64,000 bases of DNA from Eunapius fragilis (lineage: Eukaryota; Porifera; Demospongiae; Spongillida; Spongillidae), in assembly GCA_963681505.1 (NCBI GenBank), contig OY811973.1, positions 11,609,983 through 11,673,982 of the forward strand. Direction: 5' to 3'. The notes beneath the pieces were generated by a model that saw nothing but the letters and a program-made list of their open reading frames with translations, searched no databases and was not told the origin of the DNA. Positions 47,599-57,810 of this stretch are shown here, one piece after another. The translations under genes were made by a program, and so were the position numbers. Numbering within the stretch: position 1 is the stretch's first letter; the number at the start of each line of letters is the position of its first letter.

Positions 47599-49190
47599 TT
47601 AACCAATAATTGCCGGATGTAAGGTATACCTTACATTCGTAAGGTATCCCTTACAATATTCAATGTTTTGAATAACATGTAATAAGTGCTGTACAGTAAA
47701 CTTTTATGGCGTCAAATGGTGTGCCAGGGTCTAGGCTCAATTCGCCGCGCAAAGCCGTAGCGCCTGCTACTGGCATTCATACGATCCACGCTGTAGTAAC
47801 AAAACCGGAATCAAAAGTGTCGTTTAAGGCTCGCGTATGGTAGTGCGTGGAAAACGACTCATATTAAAGGTACCACCTTCAAAACAAAATTTCAGAGTTC
47901 AGTGGACTATTGGGGATAAATTGTTGACATCAGTGCATGGAGCCGCGTTTTCCAAATACCAGTAGCCTGTCAGTTTGGTGATTCCGCCTCTGCCTCTACC
48001 CAATGTCGCTACTTAGGACGCCCGGCCAGCCCTAAGCGAGAGGGTTTTGGTAGAGAAAGAGACGTAGAAGACCTCCAGATAGAGGATGAAGCAGATGAAT
48101 TCACGTTAAGTGGAGAACAGCATGTTGTACAGACCTCGCAAGATGCCAACCGTTTGGAACCGCACGGGCAAAAGTGGGAGGTGCTCATGTTGGAATCCCA
48201 GTTTGTCAGCGAGCTGCAGCAGTACTGCATGAAGGATTTCTGCATCAAATGGTCCAATCAACTCCATTCAGTTGAAGACTGCTTCAGCATCATATTTCCA
48301 CATGACTATTTTAACCATGTGATAGATCTGACAAATGCAATCCTCCCAGTCAGTTTTAGCAATTTCACAAAGTCTGGATCCATCATACATGCAATGTATT
48401 ATTCTTGGGTGCTATTAACTACTGCCATAGACAATCCAGTTAACATTTAACATATAAGAAAATAGGCTATTCCACTATTCTGCATGAAAGAGCGATTTGG
48501 GTTGGGATGTGATTGCTTTCTGGACTGGAAAGGACACCATCTGCTCAAAAGGATCATCCATGGTATCTTGTCAGGGCATGCAATGCATTCAATGAGGGCA
48601 GGGTAATCAGTTTAGTCCCTGGATGTAAGAATGCGTGTCATTGATAAATGCACTGAAACCATTTACATGCAGTGTGCCACATGGGGATCCTTAGTATGGA
48701 CAGAACTGTGGGAATGAGGGTGATGTCACAGTACACCGTATTTAAGGAGTGTAAAAATTGTTTTACAGGCCATTTGGCATGCACGTATTCACTCAACCCG
48801 ATACTTTGATCCACTTGATTTGATGAACTTGATATGTGTTACTTAACCACTATTCATAACCACATCGTGCTTTTCAACCAGTAAGAATGATGTATCAGTG
48901 GTGAAATGGAACATTTTCACACCATTTACTATTTGTAATGCACAGTTGTAATCATTTGAAGATGGTAAAATGAAAGATTATCTCAATTATAGCAAAAGCA
49001 CGTTACAATTAGCATTATTTATTATTTCAGTTATATATTCAATGAAATCAATTCATATATAACTTGAGAAACCTGTGAAATCGCATTGCAAAAACTATAA
49101 AACATGACTTAACTCTTATTGCCGATCGTAAGGTATACCTTACGTTTTTGTAAGGTATACCTTACGTTTTTTAAGGCAATTATAGGTTAA
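47599..49190 (+). mobile_element. piggyBac-like transposon, internally decayed, ends preserved
   Basis: Bounded by TTAA at 47599 and 49187, each followed inward by CC(A/T)ATAATTGCC in inverted orientation. The palindrome GTAAGGTATACCTTAC sits just inside each end: 47619-47634 and 47639-47654 (one base different) on the left, 49128-49143 and 49150-49165 on the right. The interior holds transposase pieces. TTAA target and inverted ends are standard for piggyBac. The right end (49109-49190) is itself a small TTAA-bounded palindrome. Confidence 0.75.
47921..48640 (+). pseudogene. piggyBac-like transposase remnant
   Basis: An open stretch from about 47921 to the stop at 48448-48450 includes an acidic N-terminal region (VEDLQIEDEADEF) and WSNQLHSVEDCFSIIFPHDY. 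That resembles the conserved start of the piggyBac DDE domain ('...F..FFP...F..I...TN'). After the stop, another frame near 48540-48630 reads HPWYLVRACNAFNEGR then VISLVPGCKNAC, like the segment before the first catalytic aspartate. The rest of the catalytic domain is missing, so no active enzyme can be made. Confidence 0.55.
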
Positions 49191-49519
49191 ATTAGTGCAC
49201 AAGCTGAATTTCTCCAGTGCAAGCATCATGCATGCAAATACATATAGATCAGTTATATATAATGCATCACTATAATTCAACTAGGGTTGACCTATAGGCA
49301 GAATTCACCTATGTTTGCTGTGGGTTTGATGGATAAGGTTGAGGAATTAAAAATATGCCTTTATATGTATTTTATATATATATAATTATATATATATATA
49401 TTTACCAAATGGGACCAAAGCAGTCTCTTCTAAACATGTTATAGCCATAGTGCATTTGGTCATAGAAAACTTGACAGCCATCCTCACCAGAACCACTAAT
49501 CCTAAGTAGCACTGGAATT

Positions 49520-49556
49520 TCCATGTGTGTGTGTGCATGTGTGTACATATGTGTGT

Positions 49557-49610
<54 letters not shown>

Positions 49611-50039
49611 CATTGGTACCTCTCTTTCTTGGAGGATGAGCAATTTATTTTTTGTGATGTGTAATCAGTTTAGGAGGGGCATACTGTGTGGAGGTGTGGG
49701 GGCATACAGTGTGGAGGTGTGGGGGGCATCTACTGGATGGAAAGGAAAAGGGAAGGGGGGAGGGGTGATCCCAACTTGGAAGTGCAGCATCTATGGAAGT
49801 GGGTGCCCTCGTGAGGGGCATCTTCTGGTGAAGTGAGTGGGGAATCCCACATCTACTGGAAGCCCTGATGTGGAGGAGCAAGTATAGCATCCACTGGTGG
49901 CCTTGTAGCACCTGGTGTGGATGTCCAAACAGAAGAGGACATGATGGAGCTAACTGGGTGTCCACTGGTGGAGGTCCAATGGACACTCTTACAGTACAGC
50001 TTGCTGAGCGTTTTCATGACCATTATTGTGTGTGTATGT

Positions 50040-50108
<69 letters not shown>

Positions 50109-51024
50109 GCATTGGTACATGACTGCCAATAAGAAACAGTACCATTGACGGAGACATGACGTTTGACCCCCCCCCCCCCCCCCCCCCCACCCACCCATCA
50201 ATCCAGGGATCCTGTACCTATTGATATGTCTTGTTCGTTAATTTTTATACTTCATCCGTTACGGAGATATAGCTGTGCAAAGTAATTGCACATTTCTCGT
50301 CCATTTCCCTATTACGACCAGCTGGGTTGCGGTTCATGAATATACAATAACTCACCATGATACCATGTACAACTCGTACTCATTTATCGTGGGGAATGTA
50401 GATTTATGTGTGGGGTGGCAAGCAGATAGACCAGCTAATAGCTAATGCCTTTGTGTGTGACTCCACAACTAACGAGACATACGGTCACACACGCACCTGA
50501 GATGAGAGCACTTAGTGTCATTTCAAGTACAACATCCTGTAGGAATTGTGTGCCTGTCTATTCGGTCAACCTCTTTAGGTGCCTCCCCTTGCGTGGCCAT
50601 TTATAGGCTAATGCCTATAACAGTACGTCAGAGCCATGCATGAGATAAAGTGCACGGTGTATCAGCTAGGGGAGAGGCATGGTCGAGTTAAAGCCACAGG
50701 GCAGCTGGGCTAGCTGAAACACATGCATGTAACCCTTCCTTATTGTTGGGATTTGCGATCTGCAGGCACATATATTTTTAACCGCCCACCGTATTTCATT
50801 TCATCTGCATGGCTGCCACACACAAAACTTGCAGCTATTGTAAACACACACAAAAACTGACATGAACGCGCGCGATCTCGCACAAATCACACGCACACAC
50901 ACACACATCTCGTGTCAGAGTCATGTTAATATAGGTCTTCTTTAAAGTCCCTTTTACAGAGAGGATCTACAAGAATCATTAAAAATAAATTGCACAGCTT
51001 CCTAGAATAGCGCACTGTTTAATG

Positions 51025-51075
<51 letters not shown>

Positions 51076-51150
51076 TGGAGGTCCAATGGACATTCTTACA
51101 GTACAGCTTGCTGAGTTTTTTCAAGATCACCATTATGTGTGTGTGTGTGA

Positions 51151-51220
<70 letters not shown>

Positions 51221-51260
51221 ATCCATGCGCGTGCATGTGTGTGCATCCATGCATGTGTGC
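49520..51260. repeat. GT/AC microsatellites with duplicated flanks
   Basis: Long GT or AC arrays at about 49560-49608, 50030-50106, 51030-51073 (AC) and 51137-51220. The sequence beside two of them is duplicated: GGAGGTCCAATGGACACTCTTACAGTACAGCTTGCTGAG occurs at 49973-50010 and, with few changes, at 51077-51115. The cysteine/valine and threonine/histidine frames over the arrays are not genes. A C run lies at 50168-50188. No gene is seen between 50200 and 51000. Confidence 0.9.
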
Positions 51261-51734
51261 ATGCGTGTGCGTCGTGTGTGTGTGTTCACGCATGTAACTG
51301 GACTGGTGTGTTGCATGTATTGGACTGGTGTCAGTGGCGTAGGAAGCACAGGGACCGTGAGGGCAAATGCCAAAATACTTTTGTCAGAGGGCCCCCTACT
51401 ATGCATGTCCTATATATCATTCCCAATGCAATTCAGTGTGCATCTGGGAGGTTTAAAATAATTTAGACTCCTCCATTTCAGCTGATAGTGGTCAAGCTGG
51501 TTCTACATATAAACCAAATTTGAACGTTACCGCCGAAAGGTATAGCGCGTTTTAACCCCAAGGTTATCGGACGTTGCAACACTGACACAAAGCAAATGCA
51601 AGAGCCCAAAATCGATTTCACCAGAGAGAAAGGATGTAGTATAAATTGCTGAAAATAGGAAGTCAATAGAGTTTACCGTTCGGGAGATGTAGCGATTTCA
51701 AAATGAATCACTTTTATAATTATAATATTATATA

Positions 51735-51860
51735 TGGAACAGTGTCCAGCAAAATCACCCTTGTGATACGTTTTCAAAAATTCCAGGACAAGCAAAAGAA
51801 AAGTAATGCTCGCATTGAAATGTATGGCCAATTATAAATTCAGTGCCTAATCTGAACCTG
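51735..51860 (-). repeat. Repeat family C, inverted copy
   Basis: GGAACAGTGTCCAGCAAAATCACCC followed by AAGTAATGCTCGCATTGAAATG; the same blocks as at 38185-38372 but with the end placed on the left. Confidence 0.6.
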
Positions 51861-52160
51861 GGCAGCAGGTTCAATATAGGATTGATTGAGGGTTGATGAA
51901 GCCATTAATAAAACTTCACTAGCGTCTGGAGGGACAACGGAGAAACGAATCGCTTATCTCTTTGTCGCGACGGAATGAGAGCACAACGATCTACAGTTCT
52001 GTGTCATAAAACGGTGAAACAAACAATTTCCTGTTTCTCGTTCCCAGTCCTAAAATAATTCTTGGTCGTCGTCGTCTTCTTCTTCTTCTTAGGAAGGTAT
52101 AACTCGGGCTACGAACGGTTTTGAAGAATGGCAATAGTACCGTTCGCTTCGAAATTCACT
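51850..52160 (-). repeat. Dispersed repeat B, copy d
   Basis: Read on the minus strand it has CTTCAAAACCGTTCGT, CCGAGTTATACC, AAGAAGAAGAAGA, GACGACGACC and TTATTAATGGCTTCATC. Then follows CCTATAT and the hairpin TGAACCTG-loop-CAGGTTCA (51853-51873). Confidence 0.6.
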
Positions 52161-52319
52161 GGGACGTTATCCTTACATGTCATATAGACACATGTCACAT
52201 CTAGCAAGTTCTATTTAACAATGATATATAATTGATTTTTATTAATAATTTTAGGCAGTATAAATTCTCTAACCTGCACTAAATTTATTTGGTGTTCCTA
52301 TCGCAGTTTAGTTGTTACT

Positions 52320-52887
52320 TTGGCTAGTAAAGTTGTTTTTCTAAAAATGCCTTCGCGTAATCAAAAGAAGATATCTAACCAACGAGCGGAATACCTCCAA
52401 AAGCAAGACGAGAACAAAGCTAAAGCCCGAGCGTTCTACAAGGTCAATCCCCAAAAAGAAGAAGGCCTCTGTACGCGACAGCTACAAGGCCGATCCCGAA
52501 AAGAAGAAGGCCTTTATCTGTACGTGACAACTATACAAGCAGATATTGAATCTAAGCGATCCTAAAAGGTGGCGATGTGAAGAGGACCTCGAGGGAAACC
52601 TGCCACCTCCAGAAGCCTTGCATGCTGCCACCACCACCACCAAGCGCTACCCCCGTCGGCATCACCAGTGCTGCCCCCACCACCACCAGCAATGCTGCTC
52701 TGGCCAGCACCACCAGCAGTGCTTACCTCCTGGCTTGCATGGCCACTGCCACTCTTGCCCGTCTGGCCAGAACCAGCATGGCGAGGAGGCCGGGGAGGAG
52801 CGCCTGCAGGAGAAGAAGGTGCGGGCGAGGACAAATAATAAAAAAAACTCCACAAATTCTTTTTTCAAGTTAAATACAATTTATGAA
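52320..52887 (+). pseudogene. Basic repeat-protein ORF fragment of a mobile element
   Basis: The frame begins MASKVVFLKMPSRNQKKISN and leads into a repeat of the type YKADPEKKKASVRD. The repeat is visible in two units at 52430-52530 but falls in two frames because of a frameshift. Tandem repeats of this kind belong to a multicopy family often predicted in sponge genomes; that recollection is the only basis for calling it mobile. Downstream it is proline/histidine/alanine-rich low complexity. Confidence 0.4.
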
Positions 52888-53699
52888 TGCCGGTGTCAGA
52901 GGCATAAATGACTCCCAGGCATAAATGACTGCCCCGGTGATTTACGGCTAAGGTGTAAATGACTCCTCCTAGGCATATATGACTAATTCCATAAGCCACG
53001 TGTAGTTGTTGAAGTTAGAAAGCTCGCTCGCATGGCCAAGGACGAATTCAGTGTTGTCGAGGATTACCTGCGTAGGAATCAATATCCTGAGGGAATTTCG
53101 AAGGAAGATAAGGCCAATCTAAGACGCAAATGCAAAAACTTCAAGTTCGACTGTGGAGTGCTCTATTTCAAAAGAGTAAAGAAAGGCGAAGGTGATGGGG
53201 AAGGTGATGGCGAAGGTGATGGGGAAGGGTGGAAGATTTGTGTTAGAACTGAAGGCGAAAAAAGACGCATTCTCTTGTCATGCCATGCTGGGATTGAAGG
53301 TAAAACTGAACGTATATGTTATTCAGCCGGTACGATAATTTTAAAAAGTGTTCCTGCATCATGGTTGTGCATGAATTGTCGATCTGTATAAGTAGCAAGC
53401 AGACTGTGATGTTATTTGTCTTTGTCAGTGTTAGCTCCAACTTCAAACTTCCCAAGGCAGGAGTCAATTTTGCCTAGGCAGATAACAGGGGAATAATATA
53501 CAAGCATGTACATGTACGCCTTGGCAAGATCGACGGGGAGTTAATTATGCCTAAGGCTGTAATAACTCCCGGGAGTCACTTTTATCAGGGGGGAGTCATA
53601 TATGCCTAGGCGTGAATGACTGGGGAGTCATATATGCCTAGGCGTGAATGACTGGGGAGTCAATATTTAGGGGAGTCATTGGCGACTATGACACCGGCA
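52888..53699 (+). mobile_element. Ginger-like DNA transposon, short derivative
   Basis: Perfect 11-bp inverted ends TGCCGGTGTCA ... TGACACCGGCA, flanked on both sides by TGAA, a 4-bp target duplication. Subterminal GGCATAAATGACTCCC motifs repeat near both ends. The interior encodes part of an integrase-type zinc-binding domain. Ginger elements (DNA transposons with gypsy-related integrases) have inverted ends and 4-bp duplications, so the assignment fits. At 812 bp it is a truncated, non-autonomous copy. Confidence 0.7.
53032..53391 (+). pseudogene. Integrase zinc-binding (H2C2-type) fragment
   Basis: A 119-residue frame: FSVVEDYLRRNQYPEG, then KCKNFKFDCGVLYFKRVKK, four EGDG units, then WKICVRTEGEKRRILLSCHAG. 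The order 'basic K...F...G.LY...R...V..E..RRILLSCHAG' is the start of the H2C2 integrase zinc domain. The catalytic core is absent; the sequence after CHAGIEG is unrelated. It sits within the Ginger-like ends. Confidence 0.6.
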
Positions 53700-53759
53700 T
53701 GAAAGAGTGCGTTACACTGATATATAAACATATACACCTAGACTACACACAATGTACAC

Positions 53760-56335
53760 AAAATGCTAACTATATCTACCCTACATCACTTTGACCGATG
53801 CTACGGGCAAGAATGGCAATTGCATTAGCTCGTACCAGATGAAGGTTCAGCCGCCCGTAGAGTTCGGTAAGAACCACTGACTTTGCCTTGGACGAGCAAG
53901 TGGCTAGTCGAGAAGCTAGCTGGGAGATAGACTCCAAAGCCTCCTTTCCCCAGGCTCCATACGACTCCACCACTAATGGTACACAGACCCAGTCCAGTTC
54001 CTTACATTTGGGGTCATTAGATGAGTGCTTTCTTCTTATTATTATTAAAGTTATTGGTTATTGCATTAAGAGATAGAGGCAAATTCTAAACACTCTTCTA
54101 GATTTGATTATTGACTATGAAAAAAACTTATGAAACAAGTAAATAAAAACATTCTCTAACGAGAGAGTTGTTGGGATATAGGATTGACCAATGGTGGTGT
54201 ATAAAGCACGGAAACAAGAGTGACAGAAATTTTACTGGAAAGTTGAAATAGGACTATATTTAGCCCATAATTTAACAACGCATGCCTGAGTAATGGGCTA
54301 AATATAGGCCTATTACAATTTTCCAGTAAAATTTCTGTCGATCACTCTTGTTTCCGTGCTTTTTATACCACCATTGGTCAATCCTATATCCCAACAACTC
54401 TCTCGTAGAGAATGTTTTTATTTACTTGTAACTTTATGATGGATAGTCCAATTTAGGATGCGTAAAAACCATTTGATAAAAGCTCTTTGGAGTTCACTGA
54501 AAATCAAAAAATTTAAACTATCCAGAAGGGTGATTTTACTGGACACTGCCCCATGCATATGTATATACGCGATGCGCAATTTTCTCGTGAACTGTCCCAT
54601 ATAATTGGAACGTTCTATGGGTATGTGGGAGTGGATGAGATGTGTAGGAGGATGGGTAGGGGTGTGGGAGGGTGGGGAAAGGAGGGGCTCATTTGGGTAG
54701 TCTCCTAATTGGTTTGCATATTCCTTATCTTCGAGTACCCAGACCCTAACTCGGCAAACAGTAGAAGTGCTATAGATTCAGGTTAAGAAGATGTCACATA
54801 ACTGACCATTCAACCGATGAAAATGCTTAGATTTTGTGTGTGTGTATGTGTGTATGTGTGTATGTGTGTGTGATCAAGTTATCAAATTCTATAATTTCGT
54901 ATATACATTTTTTGAATAAAACAAACAAACAACGTAAGTCAAAGACAAAAAATAAAAAATCAATAAATAAATAAACAAAACTAAAGCCTATTGCATGATT
55001 GTAGGAAGTGAAGTCCCATCATCAAAGCCTAGTTCACTACTCCACTTTATCCTAGATCCCCTTAGACACAAACTTGATGCTCTAACAAGGGCAAATAAAA
55101 GTCGAGCTCTGACAAATGCGCACGTTTCTGCATATGACTTTTCCCATTTGGCTACTATGCTGGTACATGCTTCAAAAAATGTTCTGCCTCTCCGTGGAGA
55201 AGCCCATCAACGGATGTTACAAAATGAGTAAATGTACCTCGCCTATCTTCCACTGCCTTTTTGTATAGCTTCTTCTTTTCTAGAGCCCCTCTGAGTCCGA
55301 AATTGATTCTGGTGTTCGATGCAGGTGTGAGGGTGCATCTGTGTCAATGACTTTTATATCAAACAACGCTTCCACCTGGGGAGTCCAGATACCTTGAATG
55401 CCAAGATCGGCCCTCAATCCTGGACCATCTGCTTTGGAATCAGCCCTTTTGACTATTGGTTCACGTACAACCTGTCTCCATACTTGAGCAACCATATCCC
55501 CAAGACAGTCCCGAACTTCGTTACATCGTTGGATGACAAGACCACCTGTCTTACAGTCTAATGCATGTTGCAGCGTGAGAGTTGCACTACATCCATCACA
55601 CTTGATAGGTATACAGGAGGGTTGTCGTTGATATCAAATTGCCAAACCATCCCTAAACTGAGAGGGTGCTAGGTCAAAGAGACAACTCTCTAATGGGACC
55701 ACATTCAGTCATGCTGACATTTTACCTTTTATTGCCCTTCGTATTGATCTCTGTTGCTCATGTGTGAACTTTGCTAGAATGGACTCCAAGCTGGACTGGT
55801 GTAAATCTCTTGAACTTTACGGTGCATCTGTCTGGCCTCATTGGGTGCATCCAAATGATTGACATGGCAAAATGTATCCTTACCTATTAAGGCATTGGCA
55901 ACAGCAACTGTGCCTTGTTTAGATGTTTTGAAGATCTCTGTTGGCATAGGTGTAGGGTCAAGCACTCCTAGACCTGCTAGACGTGTTGGTAGTGCAAACA
56001 ACTGCAGTTCGGCGTCAGATAGGTTTCCATCAAACAAGGCAGGCAAAAAACATTCCTTGATTGTGTCTTGTAATACCATGAATTCATCACTGCAATCTGG
56101 CACTACCCTCTGTATGAAGCCCCGTTCACATTGAAGTGACTTTGTCATGCTTGCAAATGCTGCTTGAGGTGCCTTGGTAGCAGCATGTGATGGCTGTTGC
56201 ACACATTTCACCCAGCCATCCACCTTCCCATAGATGTAAGACTTCTGACTGTCCTTATCTCCAATCACCCCCCCCCCCCCCCCCACCCTCCCCCCCCCCC
56301 CTCCCCAGGAAACGATGGCCTGATACAACAATCAC
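53760..56335 (-). mobile_element. Reverse-transcriptase retroelement, C-terminal half, broken
   Basis: Minus-strand pieces in order: RGFIQRVVPDCSDEF ... ELQLFALPTRLAGLGVLDPT (55774-56331), the region after the RT domain; LDCKTGGLVIQRCNEVRD (about 55515-55590) with LRADLGIQGIWTPQVEALFD (55280-55495), probably a zinc knuckle and endonuclease-like domain; and the terminal VESYGAWGKEALESIS ... LYGRLNLHLVRANA (53776-53973). I think it is a non-LTR type; the class is not certain. It is broken and has MITE copy 3 inserted in it. The RT domain itself is not in the window. Confidence 0.6.
54135..54429. repeat. Hairpin MITE family A, copy 3
   Basis: Palindrome of 295 bp with ends ACAAGTAAATAAAAACATTC and its complement. 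Inner arms read ACCAATGGTGGTGTATAAAGC ... GGACTATATTTAGCCCA and the complement. It is inserted within the minus-strand RT element. A piece of repeat family C follows directly at 54430-54585. Confidence 0.92.
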
Positions 56336-57778
56336 ACCATGTGTGATACATCTGATCTTGCGCTTTTACAGATATGCAAATTTTTACACTGAGCAAATAG
56401 AATAAAACGTTTTAAATTTCGGAAAGGTTGATCTTACTGACAGCAATTGCAAGATCAATGGATGATGCTGTGGTCTGTGGTATGATGAGCGGGAACCCCG
56501 AAGGCACATGGCAGCTGATCTTAGGAGAGAAGCTCAATTTGCAACTAAGCCAGAATAATGTTTTGCTGTATGGCTGCTTCTGCTTTCATGCTATCTGTGA
56601 CGCCATGCAGTCTCTTGAATACAACAGTTGCAGTAGATCACAATCCGCCTGTGGTTGAATAGACCAATGGGTAAAAAGAGCCAAACTCAATTTCCCGAAT
56701 GCGTTCTCTTCATATGCACGTTTCTTTTCCAGTTCGGCGCGTCGGTAGCACTGTGGTAATGGAACATTGTGTATTGTGCAACAAAAAGGATTGAAGACCC
56801 CAACATCAAAGTAAGTTCTTTGTCTATTATGCCCCAGCAACAATGCGAGAGGAGCCTCATCATATGAGATAGACGCGTACGAAGTCGCTTAGCAACGTAA
56901 AAACTGCTCGAAAAGCAAGATCAAACCCTTTACTTTGTTCAAGGCATTTCGTGCCGAACAATATATATAAGCAATTCAAATATAAGCACCGTTGTTTTAA
57001 CCCCGTGAACTTTTGGTAGTGCATGCTGCACGTATTCGCGCCAAGTGAAATTAGCATTGTCTGTTGGCGAGGTCTATACGCACTACAAATGTAGGTTGCG
57101 CTTTAGGTAAAAACACCGACGATATCTTACATAAGCCTCCTTTAACCTATAAAGTCGTTGCTATGGAAGTAATGGCCATAATGCTAGCTAGGTATTACAG
57201 TAGTGCGTGCGGACTGCGATGTTACGGGATCGTGATGTTGTTGTTTTGCTCAAATCAATGCAGACTATACATACAAGTAATGGCTAAAGAGCACTAACAC
57301 GATATCAAGGCTTTCTTTTAGTAAAGGGAAACAACCTGCTACTAGTATTTTTCACCACCATGTGGCCAGGGACTGCCATAAAAATTGACGGAGGCAGTGG
57401 GGGAAAGATATTGACACTATCTTTGACAATGAAGGATGTTACTGCGATGCTTTCTACAGTTCATGTCTTGCTAAATGCTTTTAAACCGAGCAATAGCATT
57501 TCTGATTCCAGAGTAGGTGCGTTTTAACGAATTTTGGGTGTATAGATTCAGCACCTTGCTCCCCCCCCCCCCCCCCCCCCCCCCATTAGACCACAACCAG
57601 CTGATGTCCATTCCAACATGTGGTCCTCAAAGTCAAGAAATGGAAACAAATGAATGTGCTTTCTAACTACATTTAAAATTGAGGTTTAGGCAGATAGAAA
57701 GGATGATGATGAATCCAAAAGCAACTTCATGCAGTTTGTTTGGATGATCAAATTCCGAAGTATACAAATGGATCATGA

Positions 57779-57810
<32 letters not shown>

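Noticed and set aside
49517-51466. Long cysteine/valine and threonine/histidine frames
   Set aside because: Translations of GT/AC microsatellites, with no conserved flanking sequence.
52546-52911. Overlapping frames on both strands rich in Pro, His, Ala and Trp
   Set aside because: CAC/CCA low-complexity sequence gives open frames on both strands; only the upstream repeat-protein fragment has any resemblance to a known family.
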